A stretch of 64,000 nt of DNA, from assembly GCA_015058155.1 (NCBI GenBank), contig SVCW01000002.1:1-64000 (forward strand), read 5' to 3'. Position numbers and translations under genes: made by a program. Of the stretch, positions 51,857 through 60,507 are shown piece after piece. The notes under the pieces were generated by a model. That model saw nothing but the letters and a program-made list of their open reading frames with translations, did no database searches and was not told the origin of the DNA. Numbering within the stretch: position 1 is the stretch's first letter; every line of letters begins with the position of its first letter. The DNA comes from Clostridiales bacterium. GTDB taxonomy: Bacteria > Bacillota > Clostridia > Peptostreptococcales > Anaerovoracaceae.

Positions 51857-52540
51857 TTACATGAAATTACATAATATAAACGGCATGAATACTGCTGGAA
51901 GCATATTCATAACCTTGATTTTTGTGAGGCCGAGCATGTTGAGTCCTATTACTAAAATGAGGATTGAGCCTACACATGTCATTTCGGCAATCATATATTC
52001 ATTTGACGCAAGCGGTTCAAGAACCTGGGCAAGAAGCGCAATTCCGCCCTGATAAACGAGTACCGGAATCGCTGATGCAGCAACTGAAAAACCAAGCGCC
52101 GATGAAAAAGCGATTGCGGAGATACCGTCAAGCATCGCCTTTGTGTAAAGAGTATCATTATCACCTGTAAGTCCTGCTTCGATAGAACCGACAACAGCCA
52201 TCGCACCTACACAGAAAAGGAGAGTTGCAGTTACAAAACCTTCAGTAAATTTGTTTTCTTTTCCCGGTTTCCTGAACTTGTCACCAATCTTTTCTGCTCC
52301 GTTTTCAAATCTTCTGTCAAGGTCGATAAGTGAACCGATAATTGTCCCTATAACCATCGAAAGAATAAGTACGAGAGCATTTGTTCCAGCCAGTGCTCCG
52401 TCTATACCGATATATATAACGCAAAGCCCGAGAGCCTGCATGAGTACTTCAGTAATCTTTTCCGGAATTCCTTTTTTGAAAATAGTTCCCACGAGTGCAC
52501 CTGCAACAATCGCAACTGCATTCACAACAACACCAAGCAT
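51857..52540 (-). CDS. DUF554 family membrane protein (YdfK-like)
   Basis: A 227-residue membrane protein of DUF554 with six or seven helices; GVVVNAVAIVAGALVGTIFKKGIPEKI at the start and FVTATLLFCVGAMAVVGSIEAGLTGD in the middle are the family signature. Function unknown, perhaps an ion or metabolite channel. RBS AGGAGG precedes ATG. It is 28 bases after pyrR, same strand, and may be co-transcribed. Confidence 0.87.
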   Translation of the reverse strand: MLGVVVNAVAIVAGALVGTIFKKGIPEKITEVLMQALGLCVIYIGIDGALAGTNALVLILSMVIGTIIGSLIDLDRRFENGAEKIGDKFRKPGKENKFTEGFVTATLLFCVGAMAVVGSIEAGLTGDNDTLYTKAMLDGISAIAFSSALGFSVAASAIPVLVYQGGIALLAQVLEPLASNEYMIAEMTCVGSILILVIGLNMLGLTKIKVMNMLPAVFMPFILCNFM

Positions 52541-52568
52541 ACAGCTTCCTCCTGATAATTAAATAATA

Positions 52569-53126
52569 CTATTCAGCAATATAGATATTCACGCATGTTT
52601 CGCCATCGATTTCATCAACTTTAACGGAAACAATCTCATCTTTTGATGTAGGTACATTCTTTCCTACATAGTCAGCTCTTATCGGGAGCTCTCTGTGGCC
52701 TCTGTCAATAAGGACCGCAAGCTGAATAGTCGCTGCTCTCCCATGCGCCATTACAGCATCAAGTGCAGCTCTCACTGTTCTTCCTGTATATAAAACATCG
52801 TCAACAAGGACTACATTTTTTCCTGTGATATCAAATCCGATATTTGCAGGTTCTGCGCCTTCCGGAAGAGAATTGATAATCTTGCTTAAATCATCTCTGT
52901 AATAAGTAACATCTACTTCACCTACAGGCACTTCCACACCTTCAATTGAAAAAATGTTTCTGGCTAGTCTGTCGGCAAGCGGAATACCGCGTCTTTTTAT
53001 TCCGAGAATCACAATATTTTCACAGCCATGGTTTCTTTCTGTGATTTCATGCGACATTCTCTTGAGTGCTCTTTTCATGTCGTCTTCAGTCATGAGTTTT
53101 GCACGAAGCTTGAGATTTTCTTTCAT
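52569..53126 (-). CDS. pyrR: PyrR regulator/uracil phosphoribosyltransferase
   Basis: Bifunctional protein: RNA-binding attenuator of pyr genes and uracil phosphoribosyltransferase. The PRPP loop [13 protein letters not shown] (~93-105) and [18 protein letters not shown] are characteristic; 185 residues is standard. ATG at 53126 with GGAG 8 bases upstream. No pyr biosynthesis gene follows; a DUF554 gene does. A leader terminator (53137-53168) lies between promoter and gene. Confidence 0.93.
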   Translation of the reverse strand: MKENLKLRAKLMTEDDMKRALKRMSHEITERNHGCENIVILGIKRRGIPLADRLARNIFSIEGVEVPVGEVDVTYYRDDLSKIINSLPEGAEPANIGFDITGKNVVLVDDVLYTGRTVRAALDAVMAHGRAATIQLAVLIDRGHRELPIRADYVGKNVPTSKDEIVSVKVDEIDGETCVNIYIAE

Positions 53127-53136
53127 AATACTTCTC

Positions 53137-53168
53137 CAAAAAAATAAACAGTCCTGCCGCAGCAAGAC
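53137..53168 (-). promoter_or_regulatory. leader attenuator of pyrR (terminator hairpin)
   Basis: On the minus strand GTCTTGC-TGCG-GCAGGAC forms a 7-bp hairpin with one wobble (53168-53151), then TGTTTATTTTTTT, an intrinsic terminator placed about 50 nt after the predicted start and 12 bases before the RBS. I do not see a PyrR-binding consensus in the leader. Confidence 0.6.
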
Positions 53169-53221
53169 AAATTCTCACACTTATCGGCATCCCGTACCAA
53201 TTTAAAGCGATTAATATATTG

Positions 53222-53251
53222 ATTTTACCCCTTCATTTGTTCTATTGTCAA
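53222..53251 (-). promoter_or_regulatory. promoter of pyrR
   Basis: Minus strand TTGACA (53251-53246), 18 bases, TAAAAT (53227-53222). Its -35 shares five bases with the -35 of the opposite promoter (53245-53273). Confidence 0.8.
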
Positions 53252-53273
53252 GGTCAATAAGTTGTTATATACT
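53245..53273 (+). promoter_or_regulatory. promoter of the SIS-kinase operon
   Basis: TTGTCA (53245-53250), 17 bases, TATACT (53268-53273), 32 bases before the SIS gene ATG. Confidence 0.85.
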
Positions 53274-53304
53274 TAAAACAATATTACGTATTAAGGAGTT
53301 TTTT

Positions 53305-54402
53305 ATGAGCGATTATCCTATGCACGGCTATATCAAGGAACAGCCAGAAGCGCTTAAGAATCTGACCGACATTAGAAAGGCTGCTACTTCACGTTTTGTT
53401 GAAATTTATGAAAAAGTAAACCCTGATCGTATATATCTTTTCGGTTCAGGCACATCTCTTAACGCAGCGAGTCTTTCGGCTCCTTTTATGCAGAGAATAC
53501 TCGGTGTTGAAGTAAGCTGTCTTGCTGCATCACAGATTACTGAAACAAAATTATTCGGAGAAAGACCTCTCTTAATTGCGATCTCACAAGGAGGAACATC
53601 AGCGAATACAATCAAGGCAATTGAAATGTACAAGGAGCATCCTGTTATCGTAATCACTTCCAAGCCTGATTCAACAATGGCAGTAAGATATCCTGATTTA
53701 CATGTGATGCTTGAATGCGGCGAAGAAAAAGCAGGCCCTAAGACTAAAGGCTACACATGCACAATTCTCACTTTCTACCTCTATGCACTTGAAGCAGGTC
53801 TTAAAACAGGTACTCTTACTGAAGACGAATACAATGATTATATCAATCAGGTATACGAAACATGTGAGAAGCTTACAGATAATGTAGAAAAGACTTTCGC
53901 ATGGTTTGAACGCGAAAAAGATAATATGAAAAACACTAATTCATGTGTTGTTTTTGGTAAAGACGTTGCTCAAAGACTTTCAGTCGAGAGTGCACTTAAA
54001 ATCCTCGAAACTGTACGCTACCCTGCTATGCACTATGAATTTGAAGAGTATCTTCACGGACCTATTATGGTAAAAGATGCAGGACTTATGCTTCTCGGAG
54101 TCGTTCCTCTTGATGATGATAAGAAGCGTGCACTCGACCTTATAAAAGTAATATATAATGAAACAACAAAATGTGCTTATGCAATTACAAATATTGAAGA
54201 TCCTGAGCTCCCGAATGCATTAGTCCTTGACTTCCCGGACAATCAGTATTTTGCCGTATTTGCACAGACACTTGCAAGCCAGGTAATCGCATCTGAACTT
54301 CCTGCAGTTATGGGTGGAACAGGTTTTGATGACGATTATTTCATGAAAATAGATAAGGTTGTAGGAACAAAAGACAGAATTCCTAAGAAGGAGGAAGAAT
54401 AA
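53305..54402 (+). CDS. SIS-domain phosphosugar isomerase/deglycase-like protein
   Basis: A 365-residue protein with two SIS domains, the arrangement of the GlmS isomerase half, AgaS and FrlB. Domain 1 has IYLFGSGTSLNAA and LIAISQGGTSANTIKAIEMYKE; domain 2 has SCVVFGKDVAQRLSVESALKILE and HYEFEEYLHGPIMVKDAGL. No glutaminase domain. ATG at 53305 follows AAGGAG by 6 bases. With the sugar kinase downstream it likely turns over amino-sugar phosphates (deamination, isomerisation or deglycation); substrate unknown. Confidence 0.82.
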   Translation: MSDYPMHGYIKEQPEALKNLTDIRKAATSRFVEIYEKVNPDRIYLFGSGTSLNAASLSAPFMQRILGVEVSCLAASQITETKLFGERPLLIAISQGGTSANTIKAIEMYKEHPVIVITSKPDSTMAVRYPDLHVMLECGEEKAGPKTKGYTCTILTFYLYALEAGLKTGTLTEDEYNDYINQVYETCEKLTDNVEKTFAWFEREKDNMKNTNSCVVFGKDVAQRLSVESALKILETVRYPAMHYEFEEYLHGPIMVKDAGLMLLGVVPLDDDKKRALDLIKVIYNETTKCAYAITNIEDPELPNALVLDFPDNQYFAVFAQTLASQVIASELPAVMGGTGFDDDYFMKIDKVVGTKDRIPKKEEE

Positions 54403-55371
54403 GTGGATTACGTACTTGGAATAGATGCAGGCGGTTCAAAATATCTTGTAAAAGCCGCAACGCTTGAAGGAAAAGTGATTGGAGAATATATCACTGACAG
54501 TTCAAGACTTTATGATGATGAAAGTAAATACATGCGTCAGTATGTTCCGGAAATAGTTTATGAAGCACTCGAAGCACTTGGGCTTGATTCAGATAACTGT
54601 AAATATCTCGTGTGCGGTTCATCCGGTGTTGACAGCCCTCAGGAACAGCTCGAGTTCGATGAAGCATACGCAAAAATCGGTCTTCCTTGCCCTACTCTTG
54701 TTGTAAACGATACAGAAATCGCACTTTATGCAGCATGTGGCGGTAAAGGAGTACTCGTAATCGCAGGTACAGGTTCAATCGCAGCCGGAAAGAATTCAAA
54801 AGGAGAATCAACACGTACAGGCGGCTGGGGTGTTGATATAAACAGTGACCAGGGTTCAGGAAGAGACATTACACTTCGTGCTATGCTCTATGTAAGCTAC
54901 TATCTTGACGGAATCATCGAACTTGAAGAAAGTGAACTTGTAAAGATGATTGTCGATGAGTTTAATGTCGATGCCAACTGGCTCTCAAACTTCTCAGGCG
55001 ATTTCAGAAGCTATCCTGAAGTTGTAAAAAAAGTTCCTATCATGGTAGACAGAGCATACGAAATGGGCGATCCTTTTGCTGAAGAAATCATGCACAGAAC
55101 AATAGGCGCACTTTCATGGCTCGGTACTGCTACTGCTGATAAACTGAAACTTGCAGAAGAAGAATCATTCAAGATGAGTCTCTGGGGAAGCGTAGGACTC
55201 AAGAGTCCTCATATATACCCTAACGTTAAGGCAGTATGGGAAAAGAAATATCCTAATGTAGAAGTTGTCTACCCTTCATGCGGTGCTGCTGATGGTGCCG
55301 TAAAGATGGCACTCGATAATCTTCATGAAGGAATAGATCACTCAGACAAGAAATATAAAGAAGAAAGATAG
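54403..55371 (+). CDS. BadF/BadG/BcrA/BcrD-family (N-acetylglucosamine kinase-like)
   Basis: ASKHA-fold sugar kinase (322 residues). Phosphate 1 motif GIDAGGSKYLVKAATLEG, VNDTEIALYAACGGKG, adenosine motif region VIAGTGSIAAG, and GGWGVDINSDQGSGRDITLRA mark the GlcNAc kinase branch of this family rather than the benzoyl-CoA reductase activators (no iron-sulfur cysteines). It begins with GTG right after the SIS stop, GGAGG 8 bases upstream. Likely phosphorylates an amino sugar fed to the SIS protein. Confidence 0.85.
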   Translation: MDYVLGIDAGGSKYLVKAATLEGKVIGEYITDSSRLYDDESKYMRQYVPEIVYEALEALGLDSDNCKYLVCGSSGVDSPQEQLEFDEAYAKIGLPCPTLVVNDTEIALYAACGGKGVLVIAGTGSIAAGKNSKGESTRTGGWGVDINSDQGSGRDITLRAMLYVSYYLDGIIELEESELVKMIVDEFNVDANWLSNFSGDFRSYPEVVKKVPIMVDRAYEMGDPFAEEIMHRTIGALSWLGTATADKLKLAEEESFKMSLWGSVGLKSPHIYPNVKAVWEKKYPNVEVVYPSCGAADGAVKMALDNLHEGIDHSDKKYKEER

Positions 55372-55393
55372 ACAGGCATTGTGTCAAAACAAG

Positions 55394-55439
55394 AGCTCCT
55401 CTCATATTATGGATTATTCCAATATGAAAGGAGCTTTTT
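55394..55439 (+). terminator. terminator-like hairpin that masks the cotJA Shine-Dalgarno
   Basis: AGCTCCTCTCATATT (55394-55408) pairs with AATATGAAAGGAGCT (55421-55435), one mismatch in 15, followed by TTTTT. It ends the sugar kinase transcript, but its 3' arm contains AAAGGAG (55427-55433), the only RBS for the cotJA start at 55443. Confidence 0.8.
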
Positions 55440-55442
55440 AAA

Positions 55443-55733
55443 TTGAATAGTTTCCCATATATCGGCATGCCCGTCTGTCTTGACGGCTGCATCAACATCA
55501 ATAATGGAAGCTGGGGCGACTGTAATAATAATAATAATTCAGTAGACAGACCCGGAAACAATAACGGAGACACAATCGGCAACTTATGCACATGTCTTGA
55601 AAACCTGCCTCTTGCAATGGCTTATGTCCCTATGCAGAGCTGGAACAATGTCTATGATATGGCAGAAGGTTTTTATGCAGGTACTATTTTTGCCGACCTC
55701 AACTTACCTTTTACAGGAGGTAAAAAACGATGA
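55443..55733 (+). CDS. cotJA: spore coat associated protein CotJA
   Basis: A 96-residue CotJA-type protein. The conserved C-terminal half AMAYVPMQSWNNVYDMAEGFYAGTIFADLNLPF matches the family; the N-terminal half is a low-complexity Asn/Gly stretch with short Cys clusters. The start is TTG at 55443, preceded by AAAGGAG at 9 bases; the next ATG has no RBS. First gene of cotJABC, with the cotJB start overlapping by ATGA. Confidence 0.85.
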   Translation: MNSFPYIGMPVCLDGCININNGSWGDCNNNNNSVDRPGNNNGDTIGNLCTCLENLPLAMAYVPMQSWNNVYDMAEGFYAGTIFADLNLPFTGGKKR

Positions 55734-55978
55734 ACAGACAGGAATTGTTAAGACGCGTACAGATGCTCTGCTTTGTAGTTACTGAAACAGGGCTTTTCCT
55801 GAACACTCATCCTGACGACAGGGCTGCACTCAGATTTTATGAAAAGTACAACACTCTCTATACTCAGGCAAAGATGGAATACGAGGACACTTACGGACCT
55901 CTTACAATGAACGGCGTTAATATTGAAGACGGCTGGAGCTGGCTTAATGGTCCATGGCCGTGGGAACTGGAGGTATAG
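55730..55978 (+). CDS. cotJB: spore coat protein CotJB
   Basis: An 82-residue CotJB protein (LRRVQMLCFVVTETGLFLNTHPDD, ALRFYEKYNTLY, ending WSWLNGPWPWE), the family's full length. It assembles with CotJA and CotJC into the inner coat of Bacillus spores. AGGAGG lies 8 bases upstream of ATG, inside the end of cotJA. It is followed by cotJC after 4 bases. Confidence 0.93.
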   Translation: MNRQELLRRVQMLCFVVTETGLFLNTHPDDRAALRFYEKYNTLYTQAKMEYEDTYGPLTMNGVNIEDGWSWLNGPWPWELEV

Positions 55979-55982
55979 TTAA

Positions 55983-56585
55983 ATGTGGACTTATGAAAAG
56001 AAATTACAGTTTCCTGTAAACATTAAAAATCCGAATCCTGCAATGGCAAAGTTCATCATAACACAGTTCGGTGGTCCGGACGGTGAACTTGCAGCATCTC
56101 AGAGATATCTTTCTCAGAGATACTCTATGCCATACAAAGAAGCTGTGGGAATATTAACTGACGTAGGCACTGAAGAACTCGGGCACATGGAAATGATCTG
56201 TGCAATCGTGCACCAGCTTACAAGAAATCTCACAATTGACCAGATTAAAGAAGCAGGCTTTGAAGCTTACTTTGTAGACCATACAACAGGCCTCTACCCT
56301 CAGGCTGCTGCGGGTTTTCCTTTCAGTGCTGCATCATTCCAGTCAAAAGGCGATGCAATCACTGACCTCATGGAAGATATGGCGGCAGAGCAGAAAGCAA
56401 GAACAACTTATGACAATATCTTAAGACTCGTCGATGATCCTGATGTAATAGAACCTATCAAGTTCCTGCGTGAACGTGAAATCGTTCACTTCCAGAGATT
56501 CGGCGAAGCTCTCCGAATAGCTCAGGATAACCTTAACTCAAAAAATTTCTATGCTATCAACCCTGAATTTGATATAAAGAGATAA
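55983..56585 (+). CDS. cotJC: manganese catalase CotJC
   Basis: A 200-residue Mn-catalase-family protein. Likely metal ligands are Glu35 (GELAAS), Glu65/His68 (EELGHME), Glu136 (AAEQKAR) and His169 (REREIVHF), the four-helix di-Mn site. It should decompose peroxide in the spore coat. Tandem AGGTA-type RBS before ATG. It uses manganese, and the convergent neighbour is a P-type ATPase under a Mn2+ riboswitch. Confidence 0.92.
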   Translation: MWTYEKKLQFPVNIKNPNPAMAKFIITQFGGPDGELAASQRYLSQRYSMPYKEAVGILTDVGTEELGHMEMICAIVHQLTRNLTIDQIKEAGFEAYFVDHTTGLYPQAAAGFPFSAASFQSKGDAITDLMEDMAAEQKARTTYDNILRLVDDPDVIEPIKFLREREIVHFQRFGEALRIAQDNLNSKNFYAINPEFDIKR

Positions 56586-56592
56586 CGAAAAA

Positions 56593-56619
56593 GGCGCCTC
56601 ATATAGAGGCGCCACTTTT
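56593..56619 (+). terminator. terminator of cotJABC
   Basis: GGCGCCTC/GAGGCGCC with ATATA loop (56593-56613), then a short T-run (ACTTTTC). Confidence 0.75.
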
Positions 56620-56670
56620 CGTCTGGTTTTAGATATTTAAGAGATTTGTTGTATTTTTCGAAATATAATA

Positions 56671-59388
56671 TTAAGCTGCATTTGCCTGCTTCTTTGCCTT
56701 ACTGTTCTTTCCGAAGATATGGCTTGCAAGTACATATACTTCATGAAGCACGATTGGTGACATTGCAAGTACAGTAAGCATTCCCCACTCTGAAATTGAG
56801 AGTTCTGTTGTTCCGAAAACACCTTCAAGGAAGTTAATTTCTGTAACTGCAATCTGGAGTCCGAATCCAACAGCAAATGCGAGGAGCATCATCTTATTGT
56901 TAAAGTGATTGATTGTAAAGAATGATCTGTCAAGGCTTCTCATTCCTGCCGCATTAAAGAGCTGTGAAATACCAAGAACAGTAAATGCATATGTCTGTGA
57001 CTGCATATAAAGGTGCTCATCCTGGAGTGCCATATTGATGTTAGCTACTGTAATGTCAAGACCCTGAGCATTTAATACTCCGATTGGTGACATAAGGAAT
57101 GCACCGATTGTAATCGCACCGATTAAGACACCGAATGCTCCAACTGTTGCATAACCGCCGTGTGCAAAGAGGCTTTCCTTCGGATCTCTAGGCTGCTTGC
57201 TCATGATGTGAGGATCTCCTCCATCCATACCAAGTGCGAGTCCTGGGAGTGAGTCAGTGATAAGGTTAATCCAGAGGATATGGATTGCTGCAAGCGGTGC
57301 AGGGAAACCAAGGAGAATTGAAACGAACATTGTTACGATTTCACCAAGGTTTGATGAAAGAAGGAAGAGTACTGACTTCTTGATGTTAGCATAAATGTTT
57401 CTACCTTCTTCGATAGCCTTCTTGATTGTTGCGAAGTTGTCATCCATGAGAACCATGTCAGCTGCACCCTTCGCTACGTCTGTACCTGTGATACCCATTG
57501 CAACACCGATATCTGCTGCCTTGAGTGATGGAGCGTCGTTAACGCCGTCACCGGTCATTGATACGATATATCCATGTGACTTGAAAGCGTTTACGATCAT
57601 AACCTTGTTTTCAGGAGATACTCTTGCAAATACTCTTAAGTTTTCAACTCTTGCATTGAGTTCTTCCTGAGTCATGTTATTAAGTTCATCGCCTGAGATA
57701 ACCTGATTTGAGTCATCAGTGATTCCAAGGTCTCTTGCGATTGCAAAAGCAGTATCCTTGTGGTCACCTGTAATCATGATAGTTCTTACGCCGGCACCGT
57801 CAAATACCTTGATAGCATCCTTAGCTTCAGGACGTGGCGGGTCGATCATACCTACAAGACCGAAGAATGTAAGATCAGCTTCTGTTGCTGTATCATCATT
57901 TTCCTTAACTGCAAGAGCAAGTACTCTTAAAGCATCGAGTGCCATGTTATGTGATGCAGCTTCGATATTCTTATGGTCTTCGCTTGTAATAGGACGAACT
58001 TCTCCGTCCTTACCGATAATCTTAGTGCAAAGAGGGATAAGTCTGTCTACCGCTCCCTTTGTATATGCAACAACCTTACCAGTTTCATTATTCTTTGTAA
58101 CAGTAGTCATAAGCTTTCTGTCTGAATCGAAAGCAAGTTCGTTGATACGAGGTGCTACTGCATAAATATCATTCTTTGATACGCCGAAATTGATTCCGAG
58201 GTCGATAAAAGCAAGTTCTGTAGGGTCACCGATTCTTGCTGCTTCAGTTACTTCCGCGTCTGAGCAGTAAATGAATCCCTTGATGAGTTCATCAAACTTC
58301 TTACCGATTTCGTCTTTTCTTTCACCCATTTCTTCAGGTACAACACTTTCGAGATCATCGTAAGCATATACCTTGAGTGCTGTCATCTTGTTCTGTGTGA
58401 GAGTACCAGTCTTGTCTGAACATACTACGCTTACAGCTCCGAGAGTTTCAACTGCAGGAAGCTTTCTAACGATAGTATTAACTTCAACCATTCTCTGTAC
58501 ACCGATTGCAAGTACGATAGTAACTACTGCCGGGAGTCCTTCAGGAATAGCTGCTACAGCAAGTGAGATAGCTGTAAGGAGCATATCGAGTACGTCTCTC
58601 TGCTGAATAAGCGCAAGTCCGAAGAGAAGTACGCAGAGTACTACAGCGAGGATACCGAGGAGCTTACCAAGGTCAGCAAGTCTCTTCTGGAGCGGAGTCA
58701 TATCATCAACTGCATTGTTGAGCATTGCTGCAATCTTACCGATTTCAGTGTTCATGCCTGTTGATACTACGACACCTTCGCCTCTTCCGTATGATACGTT
58801 AGTTGATAAGTATGCCATATTGATTCTGTCGCCGAGTGTAACTTCACCTTCTGCAACGAAGTTCGCATCCTTATCTACAGGAACTGATTCGCCTGTGAGC
58901 GCCGCTTCTTCTACCTTTAAGTTTACAGTTTCAAGGAGTCTTAAATCTGCAGGAACTACTCTGCCTGCTTCAAGCACAACAATATCTCCCGGAACGAGTT
59001 CTGGCGCAGGAATTTCAATAAGCTGTCCATCTCTTCTTACAAGAGCAAGAGGACTCGACATTTTCTTGAGTGCTTCAAGTGAAGCCTCAGCCTTTGCTTC
59101 CTGAACCATACCGATAATAGCATTAAGGAGAATTACAGCTACGATAATGATCGAGTCACTGATTTCTCCGAGAGCTGCTGAAATAACAACCGCTACCATG
59201 AGTATGTAAATCATAGGGTCCTTGAGCTGTGAAAGGAACATCTGAATCTTAGTCTTTTTCTTACCTTCTTCAAATTCGTTCTTTCCATACTTTTCAAGTC
59301 TTGCTGCTGCTTCCGAAGTAGAAAGACCAACAGACTGTTCTACTTCAAATTCATTTAATACAGCAATTTTTTCTTTCTGTTCAACCAT
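56671..59388 (-). CDS. P-type Ca2+/Mn2+-transporting ATPase
   Basis: P2A-type ATPase of 905 residues, ten membrane helices. TGES (165-168), phosphorylation site DKTGT (Asp325), PEGLP (282-286, with the Ca/Mn-site Glu) and TGDGVNDAPSLKAADIGVAMG are complete; the N-terminus has the cation-ATPase domain and the C-terminus has the extra helices of SERCA/PMR1 relatives. It pumps Ca2+ or Mn2+ out of the cytoplasm. The upstream Mn2+ riboswitch points to manganese export. RBS GGAGG 6 bases before ATG. Confidence 0.9.
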   Translation of the reverse strand: MVEQKEKIAVLNEFEVEQSVGLSTSEAAARLEKYGKNEFEEGKKKTKIQMFLSQLKDPMIYILMVAVVISAALGEISDSIIIVAVILLNAIIGMVQEAKAEASLEALKKMSSPLALVRRDGQLIEIPAPELVPGDIVVLEAGRVVPADLRLLETVNLKVEEAALTGESVPVDKDANFVAEGEVTLGDRINMAYLSTNVSYGRGEGVVVSTGMNTEIGKIAAMLNNAVDDMTPLQKRLADLGKLLGILAVVLCVLLFGLALIQQRDVLDMLLTAISLAVAAIPEGLPAVVTIVLAIGVQRMVEVNTIVRKLPAVETLGAVSVVCSDKTGTLTQNKMTALKVYAYDDLESVVPEEMGERKDEIGKKFDELIKGFIYCSDAEVTEAARIGDPTELAFIDLGINFGVSKNDIYAVAPRINELAFDSDRKLMTTVTKNNETGKVVAYTKGAVDRLIPLCTKIIGKDGEVRPITSEDHKNIEAASHNMALDALRVLALAVKENDDTATEADLTFFGLVGMIDPPRPEAKDAIKVFDGAGVRTIMITGDHKDTAFAIARDLGITDDSNQVISGDELNNMTQEELNARVENLRVFARVSPENKVMIVNAFKSHGYIVSMTGDGVNDAPSLKAADIGVAMGITGTDVAKGAADMVLMDDNFATIKKAIEEGRNIYANIKKSVLFLLSSNLGEIVTMFVSILLGFPAPLAAIHILWINLITDSLPGLALGMDGGDPHIMSKQPRDPKESLFAHGGYATVGAFGVLIGAITIGAFLMSPIGVLNAQGLDITVANINMALQDEHLYMQSQTYAFTVLGISQLFNAAGMRSLDRSFFTINHFNNKMMLLAFAVGFGLQIAVTEINFLEGVFGTTELSISEWGMLTVLAMSPIVLHEVYVLASHIFGKNSKAKKQANAA

Positions 59389-59443
59389 CTTTTACCTCCG
59401 GTTAAAAATTTTGCTATATGATGATATTTACTTTATTCTGCAT

Positions 59444-59499
59444 AAAAAAAGACTTTACACATAATATCATCAAACTTGGATAACTTATGCTAAAGTCTT
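59444..59499 (-). terminator. terminator of the Mn2+ riboswitch expression platform
   Basis: AAGACTTTA (59499-59491) pairs with TAAAGTCTT (59457-59449), then seven T on the minus strand. It reuses the 3' half of aptamer helix P1, so metal binding should prevent termination. Confidence 0.85.
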
Positions 59500-59577
59500 G
59501 TTACCTATTGAGCGGGTCTGCGTCCAGGTATTGCACCAAGGTGTTGAACAACAGACTTAAAACTACTCCCTTTAGTA
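59490..59577 (-). ncRNA. yybP-ykoY (Mn2+) riboswitch
   Basis: P1 arms CTAAAG (59575-59570) and CTTTAG (59495-59490) enclose the conserved AGGGAGTAG on the 5' side and ACAAGAC on the 3' side. Between them GTCTG/CAGAC forms a helix and the L3-like GTTGTTCAACACC segment follows. This matches the yybP-ykoY aptamer as I remember it. It sits between a consensus promoter and a P-type ATPase, like Lactococcus yoaB. Covariance search would settle it. Confidence 0.78.
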
Positions 59578-59590
59578 TTTTATTGATATT

Positions 59591-59619
59591 ATTCTATATG
59601 GAACTTTTTTCCTTGTCAA
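59591..59619 (-). promoter_or_regulatory. promoter of Mn2+ riboswitch/P-type ATPase
   Basis: Minus strand consensus TTGACA (59619-59614), 17 bases, TAGAAT (59596-59591). Confidence 0.9.
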
Positions 59620-59661
59620 CGAGAATTTTTGAAAATTCACGAACTCTACACATAAAATTTT

Positions 59662-60504
59662 TTATAGTTCGCTTACACTACCGAATGTATACCCCATGTT
59701 CTTCCATTTAACCAGTAATTCGTCAAGAATCGACGCATTGGTAGAAGATGTGCTGTGAAGAAGTACTATAGCTCCCGGGTGAATTCTTGACGTCAGGGTA
59801 TTTATTGCCTCATCAGGGTCAGGCTGATCTGACTCATACCAGTCAACATAAGCGAGGCTCCAGAATATAGTTTTGTACCCGAGTTCTTCTGCCATCATAA
59901 GATTGCTTTCGCTATATTTCCCCTGTGGCGGTCTGTAAACCTTAACCATGTCTTCGCCGGTTACTTCCTTGTAGAGAGTCTCAAGTGCTCCTATCTCCTC
60001 TTTAAAAGCCTCTTCAGTACCCAGTGCAGACATATCCGGGTGATGCATCGTATGATTCCCCACCGTATGACCTTCCGCTACCATACGCTTAACAAGATCA
60101 GGACTCTTTTCAATATAATTACCTACTAGAAAGAAACATGCAGGAACTTCATGCTTCTTAAGAGTATCGAGAATTTCTGCCGTATTTCCATTTTCATAAC
60201 CTGCATCAAAAGTAAGGTATATTACCTTTTCATTTTCATCGCCTATATAATAAGCATTGTACTCCATAAGTTCCTCTTTTGTAGCATTTCCTACAGGTGC
60301 GCTTCCTTCATTCTGGAAACTCAGTCCCCAGTTACCTGAAACTGAGACAGGCATGGAAACATTCGCAACTTTTGATACTATTTCACCTGTCAGAAAAGAA
60401 GTCCCAAGTCCGAGCGCTGTAAGTAAAAGCGCAGGTGTAAGAACTTTTATGACACGTTTTTTCCATCCCTTTTTAAGGTTTTCCTTATTAACATACAAAA
60501 ACAT
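59662..60504 (-). CDS. PdaA-type polysaccharide deacetylase (muramic delta-lactam)
   Basis: Removes the N-acetyl group from N-acetylmuramic acid in spore cortex (delta-lactam synthesis). N-terminal membrane anchor (~20-40), linker, then a CE4 deacetylase domain: PdaA-like NWGLSFQNEG (~58-67), catalytic base Asp100 in LTFDAGYENG, metal His151/His155 in NHTMHHP, Arg191 in RPPQGKYS, and general acid His250 in LLHSTSS. 280 residues. Its RBS (GGTGGTGAT) is in a hairpin arm. Sits downstream of a two-component system. Confidence 0.88.
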   Translation of the reverse strand: MFLYVNKENLKKGWKKRVIKVLTPALLLTALGLGTSFLTGEIVSKVANVSMPVSVSGNWGLSFQNEGSAPVGNATKEELMEYNAYYIGDENEKVIYLTFDAGYENGNTAEILDTLKKHEVPACFFLVGNYIEKSPDLVKRMVAEGHTVGNHTMHHPDMSALGTEEAFKEEIGALETLYKEVTGEDMVKVYRPPQGKYSESNLMMAEELGYKTIFWSLAYVDWYESDQPDPDEAINTLTSRIHPGAIVLLHSTSSTNASILDELLVKWKNMGYTFGSVSEL

Positions 60505-60507
60505 AAA

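Noticed and set aside
54403-55371. Activator of benzoyl-CoA or 2-hydroxyacyl-CoA dehydratase
   Set aside because: The family is shared, but the iron-sulfur cysteines are missing and the SIS neighbour fits a sugar kinase.
55394-55435. Sigma-E promoter for cotJA inside the hairpin (CATATT as -35)
   Set aside because: The matching -10 is only about half consensus and would start transcription at or past the start codon.
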